32,650 nt of DNA from assembly GCA_045543635.1 (NCBI GenBank), contig JAZQMT010000040.1, positions 1 through 32,650 of the forward strand, in the 5' to 3' direction. Shown one piece after another: positions 1 through 7,449 of this stretch; the stretch's first letter is position 1, and each line of letters starts with the position of its first letter. Under the pieces are notes generated by a model that made no database searches, was not told the origin of the DNA, and worked only from the letters and a program-made list of their open reading frames with translations. The translations under genes and the position numbers were made by a program. This DNA is from SIG578 sp045543635. GTDB lineage: Bacteria > Bacillota > Clostridia > Oscillospirales > Ruminococcaceae.

Positions 1-113
1 TAATTGGCTTGTATGCCGTATGTGCGCATGGTATCAAGAAATGCAGTAGTGGTGTGGGGGTAGGTGTCGATAATAGTTCCGTCAAAATCCCAGATAAAAT
101 GTTTTACTTTCAT
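1..113 (-). CDS. HAD-family hydrolase (phosphoglycolate phosphatase-like), N-terminal fragment
   Basis: Only the first 37 codons are inside the window; the gene runs off the left edge. The protein begins MKVKHFIWDFDGTIIDTYPH. DxDGT is HAD motif I: the first Asp is the phosphorylated nucleophile and the second the general acid. The following hydrophobic/Thr run suits a Cof/Gph-type phosphatase with a helical cap. The ATG (113-111) overlaps the TGA of the upstream AI-2E transporter gene as ATGA, so translation is probably coupled and this is the last visible gene of the minus-strand operon. Substrate cannot be told from this fragment. Confidence 0.8.
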   Translation of the reverse strand, partial: MKVKHFIWDFDGTIIDTYPHTTTAFLDTMRTYGIQAN

Positions 114-1261
114 TCGGCTTCCTTCTTAAGTTTTTCGTGATATTTTCGGTTAAGATAAGAGCGGGCTAGCGAGTAAATAACGGCAAAGGTCGGAACACTA
201 ATGAGCATTCCCAAAATACCGAATATCGAACCGCCCACCACAATAGCGAGCATAACCCAAAAGGGTTTTATGCCGATGCGCTGTCCCAGAATTTTGGGGC
301 AGATAAAATTACCGTCAATCTGCTGGAGGATAATGATGAAAATTCCGAAAAAGAGAGCCTGCCAAGGGTTTATAAGCAAAATCAGCAGGATACTCGGAAT
401 AGAACCGATAACAGGGCCAAAAATGGGAATCATGTTGAATACACCGATGATAATGCTGATAAGGGCAGGATAGGGCCACCCGAAAATAAGCATAATAATA
501 TAGCAGATAATGCCGATAATCATGGAGTCTACAAGGTATCCCGACAGGTATTTACTAAAGGTGTTATAAGAAAGATGTGCTACCCGACGAACACGGTCAT
601 GTGTTTTTTTACAGGTAAATGTGTAAAGAACACGGGAAAATTGCTGGCGGAAAATCTCCTTGGAGGCGAGCATATAAATAGAAAACGCAAATCCGATAAC
701 CATGTTTTTAACAGCGGAGGTTGCCGAAAGGGCAAACGCACCAAGCTTGGGCAGAAGTGCATTCATGGTTTCGATAACAAACTCAACAATTTTGTTACCA
801 ATATCATTAAATGGCGCAAGCACCTCCGAGGAAATATTAAAGCGGGAAAGTAGGTTTTCGATGAGAGCAATTCCCTCGGTGTAGTATCCGCGGATATTTT
901 TTACAAGGTCGGTAATGCTTTCAACAAGAGAGGGCACGATGAGCATAACAAACAGCGTGAGCAATCCGAGGAATAAAAGATAGGTACATATCATGGAAAC
1001 AGCGCGCTTCAGCTTTTGTTGTTTTGGATTTTTCCAGATTTCTTTAAAAAATATCCGTTCAAAAAAGTTGAGCAGAGGATTTAAAACAAAGGCAAGAACA
1101 AATCCAAAAATCACAGGTGACAGGATTGAGAGAAGGTTGTTTATTCCGCCCAGCATTTTATCAGGGTCCAAAAGGATAAACAGCAAAATGATCGAAGCTG
1201 CGATCACTCCGAAAACATAAAGTGCAATGGTAAAATAACGGTTGTTCTTTTGAAATTTCAC
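110..1261 (-). CDS. AI-2E family transporter (UPF0118/PerM-like) membrane protein
   Basis: A 383-residue polytopic membrane protein. Two hydrophobic segments lie near the N-terminus (about 10-32 and 40-62) and one at about 85-110. A long amphipathic stretch follows (about 115-190), then a cluster of C-terminal helices with motifs typical of the family, such as FNMIPIFGPVIGSIP and a late GILGMLISVP segment. Family members include exporters of autoinducer-2 and Na+/H+-linked transporters, so the substrate is not predictable. The start is GTG, because 1259-1261 reads CAC on the plus strand, and a GGAGG lies 11 bases upstream inside the end of dusB. The gene starts 6 bases after the dusB stop and its own stop overlaps the HAD start. 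It is therefore an internal gene of the lipid kinase-dusB operon. Confidence 0.88.
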   Translation of the reverse strand: MKFQKNNRYFTIALYVFGVIAASIILLFILLDPDKMLGGINNLLSILSPVIFGFVLAFVLNPLLNFFERIFFKEIWKNPKQQKLKRAVSMICTYLLFLGLLTLFVMLIVPSLVESITDLVKNIRGYYTEGIALIENLLSRFNISSEVLAPFNDIGNKIVEFVIETMNALLPKLGAFALSATSAVKNMVIGFAFSIYMLASKEIFRQQFSRVLYTFTCKKTHDRVRRVAHLSYNTFSKYLSGYLVDSMIIGIICYIIMLIFGWPYPALISIIIGVFNMIPIFGPVIGSIPSILLILLINPWQALFFGIFIIILQQIDGNFICPKILGQRIGIKPFWVMLAIVVGGSIFGILGMLISVPTFAVIYSLARSYLNRKYHEKLKKEAE

Positions 1262-1267
1262 AGTGCG

Positions 1268-2248
1268 TCATTCCTCCATGGTTTGATTTTGTATTAAAAG
1301 AGCATCGCGGATAATTTCTGAAAGCTCATGCTTGTTTTCCACACAGCAGCACCGCCTGCGTATTTCGGCGGCACCACGCATTCCTTTAAAGAAAAAAGGA
1401 AGATGACGGCGCAGCTCCATCATGGCAAGCCGCTCCCCTTTGCTTTCTATCTCTAAGTCGCAGAAGCTTCTGAGATTGTCCATTCTTTCATAAAAACTTG
1501 GGGGAGCAGGAATAGCTTGTCCTGTTGCAGCAGCTTTTAATTCGCGGAAAATGAAAGGATTTCCGAGCGCCGCTCTGCCAACCATTACAAGGTCGCACCC
1601 GGTATAAGAAAGCATTTTTTCAGCGTCCTGTAAAGATGCAACATCTCCGTTTGCAATAACAGGCACAGACACCGCCGCCTTTACGGCAGCAATAGCATCT
1701 AAATTTACCGAGGGGAGATACATCTGTTGTCTGGTTCTGCCGTGAACAGTGATAAGGGCAGCCCCGCTGTCCTCCAAACGACGTGCAAATTCAGCACCGC
1801 AGATGTGCTCCTCATCCCAGCCAATGCGAATTTTTACGCTGACGGGAACCGATACCTTTTTGCAAACTGCCGAAACGATTTCTCCTGCAAGCTTGGGTGT
1901 TTTGAGAAGTGCACTTCCACAACCGCTGCCTGCAATTTTGGGCACAGGACAGCCCATGTTGATGTCAATCAGGTCAGGCTTATGCTCCATAAGCATTGCT
2001 GCTGCCTGTGCCATGCAGTCGGGCTCGTTTCCGAAAAGCTGCAATGCGTAAGGGCGCTCGCTTTGATGAAAGGAAATAAGCCGGGCGGTTTTTTTATCAC
2101 CGAAGCAGAGCGCTTTTGCCGAAATCATCTCACTAACCGATAGTCCTGCGCCGAAAGAACTGCAAACACGGCGAAAAGCACTGTCGGTAAAACCTGCCAT
2201 GGGTGCTAAAGCAGCGCCTTCAATGTTAAGTTTTCCAAGTTTTATCAT
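1268..2248 (-). CDS. dusB: tRNA-dihydrouridine synthase (DusB type)
   Basis: Flavoenzyme that reduces specific uridines in the tRNA D-loop to dihydrouridine using FMN and NADPH. The 326-residue length is normal. Visible signatures are the N-terminal FMN-binding APMAGFTDSAFR (about 15-26), SEMISAKAL (39-47) and the active-site DINMGCPVPK with the catalytic Cys at residue 100. Further on are KIRIGWD, the TVHGRTRQQMY phosphate/FMN segment, PVIANGDV and the VMVGRAALGNPFIF loop. The C-terminus is the small helical tRNA-binding domain. The start is ATG with AAGGA about 6 bases upstream, 9 bases after the stop of the 46-codon microprotein gene. The order lipid kinase, microprotein, dusB, transporter, HAD indicates one minus-strand transcript. 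Other Dus classes are possible, but the TIGR00737-like motif set favours DusB. Confidence 0.95.
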   Translation of the reverse strand: MIKLGKLNIEGAALAPMAGFTDSAFRRVCSSFGAGLSVSEMISAKALCFGDKKTARLISFHQSERPYALQLFGNEPDCMAQAAAMLMEHKPDLIDINMGCPVPKIAGSGCGSALLKTPKLAGEIVSAVCKKVSVPVSVKIRIGWDEEHICGAEFARRLEDSGAALITVHGRTRQQMYLPSVNLDAIAAVKAAVSVPVIANGDVASLQDAEKMLSYTGCDLVMVGRAALGNPFIFRELKAAATGQAIPAPPSFYERMDNLRSFCDLEIESKGERLAMMELRRHLPFFFKGMRGAAEIRRRCCCVENKHELSEIIRDALLIQNQTMEE

Positions 2249-2257
2249 AGTAATTCC

Positions 2258-2398
2258 TTATTTTTTTCGCGTCAATGTAAGCAAAACGATGCAAGCAATC
2301 GAACCTAAAAGTACAGCAATAAAGAGAACAAGGCCCCAAGGGAACTTGTCTCCTGTGTTAACAGCGTTTAATGCCGCAGAAAGAAGCAGATTTTTCAT
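2258..2398 (-). CDS. 46-residue single-pass membrane microprotein with a sorting-signal-like tail
   Basis: A small gene that is easily missed. The ATG at 2398-2396 overlaps the lipid kinase TGA as ATGA, and a strong GGGAGG lies 9-14 bases upstream. The stop is TAA at 2260-2258, and dusB starts 9 bases later, so the frame fills the gap between two real genes exactly. The product starts MKNLLLSAALNAVNTGDKFP, continues with a hydrophobic run (about residues 22-42) and ends TLTRKK. NTGD, hydrophobic helix and basic tail is the layout of an LPXTG-type sortase signal, here making up almost the whole protein. The giant surface protein in this window ends similarly (SPNTGE, hydrophobic, RKR). Function is unknown; it could be a sortase substrate, an orphan sorting domain or simply a small membrane protein. 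Coding status is well supported by the overlaps and RBS. Confidence 0.72.
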   Translation of the reverse strand: MKNLLLSAALNAVNTGDKFPWGLVLFIAVLLGSIACIVLLTLTRKK

Positions 2399-3300
2399 TG
2401 TTCATTCCTCCCGAAAATAGAAACTGCGTGTTGCAGGTTTTGGATTTTAACAGATGTGGTTTCTCCGCCGCACTCGCCGTCCAGTGACCATGCGGTCGGC
2501 TTTTCAAAGGTAAATTCGGCATTTTTTACTCGGCGCATGACAACTGTTTCATCTGAAAATCTCTGTTTTTGCAGGTCTTTAATGGTGCGGTAGAGCATAT
2601 CGGCATTTTTTGGGTTGCGGATAAGGATCAACTCAAATTCACCATCCGCAAGATCAACACCGCACTTATCAAGGCGAATAAGCCCCGCAACAGAGTGTGC
2701 ATTGAACATTCCGCCTAAAAGGAAATCTCCCTCGATAGAGAAATTATCGGCTGTGACCTTTACATGGTGCTGTGTCAGTTCTTCGGCGGCTTTCAGAGCA
2801 CCGCTGAGAACATAGGCAAAATGACCAAACAGGTTTTTCAGCTTTTGCGGCGTCGAGTAAGAAACCTTGGTGAAAGCTCCGAAAGAGGCAGTATAACAAA
2901 AATACTTATCCTCACCAAACAGACCGACATCAAAGGGCTTGGGCCAGCCTTCCATAATAAGCTCGGCCGCCTTTTTAGGTTTGCGGGGAATATGGAGCGT
3001 TCGCGCCATATCATTGGTGCTGCCGGAGGGAATGTATCCGATAGGAATACAGATTCCGCATTTTAAAAGAGCCGATACCGTTTCATTAAGCGTACCGTCG
3101 CCGCCGCTGCAAACGACCATGTCATGCTCAGCGGCGCTGCGGGTAACTAAGCGCACAGCATCTCCTTCTTTCAGGGTGGTCAGTGTGGTGGTCACACAGT
3201 CACGCCTGCAAAAAGCTTCGATGATGTCAAAGATATTGTACCGATGGCTGGTTATTCCTGCTTTGGGATTGATTATGAGAAGGATTTTTTTATAGTCCAT
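2395..3300 (-). CDS. Diacylglycerol kinase-family lipid kinase (YegS/BmrU-like)
   Basis: Soluble or peripheral kinase that phosphorylates a lipid such as diacylglycerol, feeding phosphatidic acid back into phospholipid synthesis. It has 301 residues, typical for bacterial DgkB/YegS proteins. The N-terminus has IINPKAG (9-15). The nucleotide loop VVCSGGDGTLNETVSALLK carries GGDGT at 66-70, and GYIPSGSTNDMARTL (about 93-107) is the second conserved block. The C-terminal beta-sandwich ends with the SLDGECGG segment of the family. The ATG has AAGGCGG upstream, and a good sigma-A promoter at 3336-3363 makes it the first gene of the operon. DgkB-type enzymes recycle diacylglycerol left by wall-polymer synthesis, but the substrate here is inferred from family only. 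Confidence 0.9.
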   Translation of the reverse strand: MDYKKILLIINPKAGITSHRYNIFDIIEAFCRRDCVTTTLTTLKEGDAVRLVTRSAAEHDMVVCSGGDGTLNETVSALLKCGICIPIGYIPSGSTNDMARTLHIPRKPKKAAELIMEGWPKPFDVGLFGEDKYFCYTASFGAFTKVSYSTPQKLKNLFGHFAYVLSGALKAAEELTQHHVKVTADNFSIEGDFLLGGMFNAHSVAGLIRLDKCGVDLADGEFELILIRNPKNADMLYRTIKDLQKQRFSDETVVMRRVKNAEFTFEKPTAWSLDGECGGETTSVKIQNLQHAVSIFGRNEQ

Positions 3301-3335
3301 ACGGCACCGCCTTTTTTACAATATATACTAATATT

Positions 3336-3363
3336 ATTTTACTAGAATTTCCGCAAAAGTCAA
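3336..3363 (-). promoter_or_regulatory. Sigma-A promoter of the lipid kinase-dusB operon
   Basis: On the minus strand TTGACT (3363-3358) and TAAAAT (3341-3336) are separated by 16 bases, about 35 bases ahead of the lipid kinase ATG. No other promoter-like pair was seen between the five minus-strand genes. Confidence 0.55.
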
Positions 3364-3441
3364 TAAAACAAACTGTGAACGGAATATTTTATACATCACA
3401 CTTATATATTTAAAGATAGAAGGGCTTCAAAAGGAGGAAAA

Positions 3442-4956
3442 ATGATGGAAGCGAATGTAATAAAGAAAGATCTTATGCAGCGCCGAAATGTATATGAGGG
3501 TAATGTTGAAATCGGGGTCGAAAGCGATATTGTTCTGCCGGATTACTGCGGGGATATTGAAAGAATACTCAAATGCAGCCTTGTACCGCGCCTTTCTTCA
3601 AAAAAAATAGAGGGACAGCGCCTGACAATTGGCGGAACGGCATTCTTAAGAATGGTCTATCTCACAGCAGAGGGCAAGGTGGAGAGCTTTGAAACACAAA
3701 TTCCCTTTTCCAAAAGCATAGAGTTGCAGAGCTCGGGCGAAAATATGAGTGCTTCTGTTGCTCTGAAAACCGAATACTCCAATTGCCGTGCGGTAAGTCC
3801 GCGCAGATTTGAAGCGCGCGGTGCAGTCGGTATGCGGGCAAAGGTGCAGAACATGTGCCCCGTTTCGGTTGTTACTGATATTGCAAACGGAAATATTGAG
3901 TCAAAGAAAACAGCAATGGACGCAGTAATTCCTGTTGTGAGCGTAAATGAGAGTTTTACCGTTATGGAGGAATATGAGCTTTCGGGTGCACCGATAAGCT
4001 CGGTCGTTCGCATGACGGCCACTCCAAGCATTACCGAACATAAAATTGTTTCGGGCAAGGTGATACTTAAAGGTGATGTCGCTTTGGCGGTGGTGTATCT
4101 CACCGAGGAAAGCGACCAGATGCAAAGCGCAAATTATACCATTCCCGTAAGCCATATTCTAACGGCGGAGGGAGCTGAGGAAGGGGACAGTGCAGAGCTG
4201 CGGCTTGAAATCAGCCGTATGTCTGCCGAACCTATTGGGCATGGCGATAAGAATGAGGTTGCAATAGAGGTTATGCTTGATGCATCTGCCGATGTAAGCC
4301 GTAAAGAACAGATAGAGGCGATTACCGATGCTTATTGTGTTGGTTTTGAGTGTAATTTAAATCGCTCACAGCTTCCGGTCACTATATTAGAGCAAACGAT
4401 CAGTAAAACACATTCTATGCAGGTCACACCCGAGACCGACGGCGGGGAGATCATTGATGTGTTTGCCGAGGTTCAGAACTCGGGAGCGACAGTAAATGAT
4501 CAGGGTGAAATTATGCTTTCTGCCGATGTTTCGGTCGGCGTGCTATGTAAAAACAGTGAGGGAGAACCCTATACCCGCGAAAAAACCGTTCCGGTGCAGT
4601 TTTCGCTGGCTGCCGACCCCGCGTTTCGTGATGCGGTGTGCGAGGGGAATGCTCAGGTTGTTTCGGCACGGCAAAGTTCTAATAAAAACGATGTCAGCGT
4701 TATGATTGCAGGTAACTGCCATGTTTGCAAAACCGTCGAGCTGCCCGTTGTAACGGGAGTGGATATTTTAAGCGATGCTCCCATCACAGGCGACCCCAAA
4801 ACCGCCATGACCATTTATTTTGCCGAGGCGGGGGAGGATACCTTTGATATTGCCAAGCGATACAACACCTCTGCTAAAGCGGTTATGGAGCAAAATGATC
4901 TTACAGAAACGTCCATTCCGTCGGCGCGTACCATCCTTATTCCCATGGTGAGATAG
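3442..4956 (+). CDS. sipL: SipL-like spore coat morphogenesis protein (three SPOCS/DUF3794 repeats plus LysM)
   Basis: A 504-residue protein with no signal peptide or membrane segment. Three SPOCS (DUF3794) repeats can be seen. The first starts near LPDYCGDIERILKC (about 30-45), the second near the PVVSVNESF/SGKVILKGDVALAVVYL stretch (about 160-225) and the third near EIIDVFAEVQNSG (about 335-400). The C-terminus (about 455-504) is a LysM domain: AEAGEDTFDIAKRYNTSAKA followed by NDL and the closing ILIP. This matches the architecture and length of Clostridioides SipL, which acts in the mother cell and uses its LysM domain to hold SpoIVA on the forespore. Family knowledge therefore points to coat assembly and a sporulating organism. 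The first ATG of an ATGATG pair was chosen, with AAGGAGG 5 bases upstream. The gene is monocistronic, with a terminator just downstream. Other SPOCS-LysM paralogues exist, so orthology is inferred. Confidence 0.8.
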   Translation: MMEANVIKKDLMQRRNVYEGNVEIGVESDIVLPDYCGDIERILKCSLVPRLSSKKIEGQRLTIGGTAFLRMVYLTAEGKVESFETQIPFSKSIELQSSGENMSASVALKTEYSNCRAVSPRRFEARGAVGMRAKVQNMCPVSVVTDIANGNIESKKTAMDAVIPVVSVNESFTVMEEYELSGAPISSVVRMTATPSITEHKIVSGKVILKGDVALAVVYLTEESDQMQSANYTIPVSHILTAEGAEEGDSAELRLEISRMSAEPIGHGDKNEVAIEVMLDASADVSRKEQIEAITDAYCVGFECNLNRSQLPVTILEQTISKTHSMQVTPETDGGEIIDVFAEVQNSGATVNDQGEIMLSADVSVGVLCKNSEGEPYTREKTVPVQFSLAADPAFRDAVCEGNAQVVSARQSSNKNDVSVMIAGNCHVCKTVELPVVTGVDILSDAPITGDPKTAMTIYFAEAGEDTFDIAKRYNTSAKAVMEQNDLTETSIPSARTILIPMVR

Positions 4957-4986
4957 TAGATTTGTATCCGGAAAAATAGAGAAAGC

Positions 4987-5015
4987 GGGAGAGCATGGCA
5001 GCTCTCCCTCTTTTT
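4987..5015 (+). terminator. Rho-independent terminator after the SipL-like gene
   Basis: GGGAGAGC (4987-4994) pairs perfectly with GCTCTCCC (5001-5008) around a 6-base loop, followed by TCTTTTT. It lies 30 bases after the stop codon. Confidence 0.85.
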
Positions 5016-5122
5016 ATGCCCGAAAAAAGGCGGAGTTATGCCCACTCTCGCAGCGGTAGAGTAAAAGATTAAGACTCTATTTAGCCGAATATAACAGTAT
5101 AGTCGCGTTTTTCAGCGGTAGG

Positions 5123-5151
5123 TTGTCGATAGAAATAAACATGGCTATAAT
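5123..5151 (+). promoter_or_regulatory. Sigma-A promoter of trhA
   Basis: TTGTCG (5123-5128) and a perfect TATAAT (5146-5151) are 17 bases apart, 47 bases before the trhA ATG. The -35/-10 region also overlaps a possible weak stem (GTTGT/ACAAC). Confidence 0.6.
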
Positions 5152-5197
5152 AACAACAGAAAGGCGCGCAGCAGGCGCTGTAAAAGGAGGAAATTAA

Positions 5198-5869
5198 ATG
5201 AAACGAACAGCACTTCGGGATAGATTACTTCCCGATTACACCAGGGGAGAAGAAATATTCCATATGGTGTCTCATATCGTAGGTGGCTCAATTGGGATAG
5301 TTGCGCTTGTGTTCTGCGTAATATTTTCCGCGCTGCATAAAGACCCTTGGGCAGTAGTCAGCAGCGCGATCTACGGAAGCTCACTTATTTTGCTTTACAG
5401 CGCTTCCAGCATTTATCACGGACTTAAGCCTTCCTTAGGCAAAAAAGTGATGCAGGTTCTGGACCACTGTACCATCTATTTTTTAATCGCAGGAACATAT
5501 ACACCCATTGTGCTGTGTTCTATCCGCAGGGTATCGCCCGCTTGGGGGTGGGTACTGTTTGGGCTTGTTTGGGGGCTTGCCGCTATGGCGAGCGTTTTTA
5601 CCGCCATCGACCTTAAAAAATATGCAACCCTCTCCATGATATGCTATATCGGCATGGGCTGGTGTGTAATCATTGCTATAAAGCCTACCATGCAGGCGCT
5701 TCCGCTCCCTGCCCTTTTGTGGCTGCTTGCGGGCGGCATTTCCTACACTGTCGGCGCGGTGCTCTATGGTCTTGGAAAAAAACGCCGCTATATGCATGCT
5801 ATTTTTCATCTGTTTGTAGTGGTGGGAAGCGTTTTACAGCTTATTTGTATATTCTTTTATGTGATTTAA
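5198..5869 (+). CDS. trhA: TrhA / hemolysin III family membrane protein (PAQR-like)
   Basis: A 223-residue protein with seven predicted membrane segments, the usual size for the YqfA/HlyIII group. The diagnostic motifs are EEIFHMVSHIVGG (about 19-31), SSIYHGLKPSLGKKVMQVLD with the following HCTIYFLIAGTYTPI (about 69-105), and the C-terminal HAIFHLFVVVGSVLQ (about 200-214). The conserved His residues of these motifs are those thought to bind a metal in the PAQR/CREST superfamily. Family members in Bacillus and E. coli maintain membrane energetics and fluidity; the hemolysin name is historical. AAAGGAGG lies 7 bases before the ATG. The gene has its own promoter at 5123-5151 and ends 1-2 bases before a bidirectional terminator, so it is a single-gene unit. 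Confidence 0.93.
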   Translation: MKRTALRDRLLPDYTRGEEIFHMVSHIVGGSIGIVALVFCVIFSALHKDPWAVVSSAIYGSSLILLYSASSIYHGLKPSLGKKVMQVLDHCTIYFLIAGTYTPIVLCSIRRVSPAWGWVLFGLVWGLAAMASVFTAIDLKKYATLSMICYIGMGWCVIIAIKPTMQALPLPALLWLLAGGISYTVGAVLYGLGKKRRYMHAIFHLFVVVGSVLQLICIFFYVI

Positions 5870-5903
5870 AAAAATCCCGAAGACATGCGTCTTCGGGATT
5901 TTT
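5868..5903. terminator. Bidirectional terminator between trhA and the CorC-type gene
   Basis: A run of As, then ATCCCGAAGAC, a 4-base loop (ATGC), GTCTTCGGGAT and a run of Ts. Perfect pairing with A and T tails on either side lets it end both converging transcripts. The minus-strand gene stops at 5908. Confidence 0.9.
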
Positions 5904-5907
5904 CTTA

Positions 5908-7305
5908 CTAGTCGTCATCTTGTTCGTCATTTTCAGGACGTGGGAGTTTTTCGGCACGAATAGTCGCGATGCGGCGATCCTCAACTGAAAGAACAGTAAA
6001 TTTTACATAATCGAATTCAACTTCCGGCTGCTCGTCAGGGTCTGGAATACGCTCTAAAAGCCCTGTAATAAATCCGCCAATGGTGTCATATTCCACATCA
6101 TCGGGAACGTCTATTTCTAAAAGCTTTGCAACCTCGTCAAGAAGGGCAGTTCCCTCGATGGTGAAAACAGTATCGCTGACTTTAGCGATCTCTTCAGCTT
6201 CATCATCGTATTCGTCCTGCATTTGTCCGACAATGGATTCGAGGACATCTTCCATGGTGATAATTCCGGCAGTTCCGCCGTATTCATCAACGACAATAGC
6301 CATTTGCATACGGTTGTCAGTAAGCTTGGTAAAGACTTCGCGAAGCTTAACAGATTCGGGAATATAAAGTGCAGGACGCATATTATCTTCCAGGCTAACG
6401 CTGTCATCTATATCCTTTCCGACATATTTAAGCAGATCTTTAACATAAATAACACCGATAATATTATCCAGATCATCCTCATAAACAGGGATTCTGGAAA
6501 CACCTTCCTGCACGCTGCAAGCGATAACCTCCTCAATAGAGCTATCCTTTTTAAGCGCGACCACTTCGGTGCGGTGTGTCATGGCTTCTCCGGCGGTGGT
6601 ATCATCAAACTCAAAGATTCCGGCAATCATTTCCTTTTGACTTTCTTCAATTACTCCTTTTTCTTTGCCGACATCCACCATCATCATGATCTCCTCCTCG
6701 GAAACCTCTTCGGCTTGCTCATTGGGATTAATTCCCAAAATACGAAGAATTCCGTTGGTAGATTTGGAGAGCAGGAAAACAATAGGGGTGGAGAGCCGAA
6801 AACAAAGCAGCAGTGCAGGAGCGAAAGAAAAAGCAAGGCGCTCGGGATTGTGCATTGCGATCCTTTTAGGAACAGTTTCGCCCAAAACGATAGAAATGAA
6901 AGACAAAAGCAGTGTTATAATAATAAGCATAATGCTGCGAATAATGTCAAGATCAACAGTGGGCATCAAGCTATGAAGGGCACTTGCCAGCGGCGGTGCT
7001 AACTGATCGGCACCGACAGCTGAGGTTAGAAAGCCTGCGATGGTAACGCCAACCTGAATACTGGATAAAAAGCGGGTGGGCTGAGAAAGCAGTTTCTGAA
7101 CCTGTTTTGCTTTGCGGTTGCCATCTTCGGCGGCTAATTTCAGTTTGGCATCATTCAGTGTGACCATAGCCATCTCACTGGCAGAGAAAAAGCCGTTTAC
7201 AAAGATGAGAAGAATGAGGATGATGATGTAGACCAGCAGATTTCCGCTGGTATTGGCAGCTCCGGCGTTTAATAACGGAACAGCCATACTACTGTCAGGG
7301 TCCAT
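5908..7305 (-). CDS. CNNM/CorC-HlyC transporter-associated protein (DUF21, two CBS domains)
   Basis: A 465-residue membrane protein. The DUF21/CNNM domain covers about 22-195, with hydrophobic helices at about 22-45, 78-105, 122-145 and 158-182 and the hallmark SASEMA (41-46) and GETVPKRIA (142-150). Paired CBS domains follow at about 243-295 (MTHRTEVVALKKDSS and the RIPVYEDDLDNIIGVIYVKD block) and 309-360 (ending DEYGGTAGIITMEDVLESIV). The C-terminal CorC_HlyC domain is at about 378-455. The family handles divalent cations, chiefly Mg2+ efflux or homeostasis, with CBS domains sensing Mg-ATP. The tail is acidic. The ATG has AAAGGAG upstream, and a very good promoter lies at 7364-7392. It is probably co-expressed in part by read-through from rodA, as no terminator was seen between them. 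Confidence 0.93.
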   Translation of the reverse strand: MDPDSSMAVPLLNAGAANTSGNLLVYIIILILLIFVNGFFSASEMAMVTLNDAKLKLAAEDGNRKAKQVQKLLSQPTRFLSSIQVGVTIAGFLTSAVGADQLAPPLASALHSLMPTVDLDIIRSIMLIIITLLLSFISIVLGETVPKRIAMHNPERLAFSFAPALLLCFRLSTPIVFLLSKSTNGILRILGINPNEQAEEVSEEEIMMMVDVGKEKGVIEESQKEMIAGIFEFDDTTAGEAMTHRTEVVALKKDSSIEEVIACSVQEGVSRIPVYEDDLDNIIGVIYVKDLLKYVGKDIDDSVSLEDNMRPALYIPESVKLREVFTKLTDNRMQMAIVVDEYGGTAGIITMEDVLESIVGQMQDEYDDEAEEIAKVSDTVFTIEGTALLDEVAKLLEIDVPDDVEYDTIGGFITGLLERIPDPDEQPEVEFDYVKFTVLSVEDRRIATIRAEKLPRPENDEQDDD

Positions 7306-7363
7306 GATTTGTTTGTCTCCTTTCGGTTTCTAAAAATTGTGTAACATGGTACACACAAAACTT

Positions 7364-7392
7364 ATGATACAATAAAGCTTTTAAAAAGTCAA
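7364..7392 (-). promoter_or_regulatory. Sigma-A promoter of the CorC-type gene
   Basis: On the minus strand TTGACT (7392-7387), a 17-base spacer and TATCAT (7369-7364), about 59 bases before the ATG. Confidence 0.65.
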
Positions 7393-7449
7393 TAGCTTGT
7401 TTTGGCGGTATGTGTTATAATTTGTAGGTTTACAATAGATGTGTTATAA

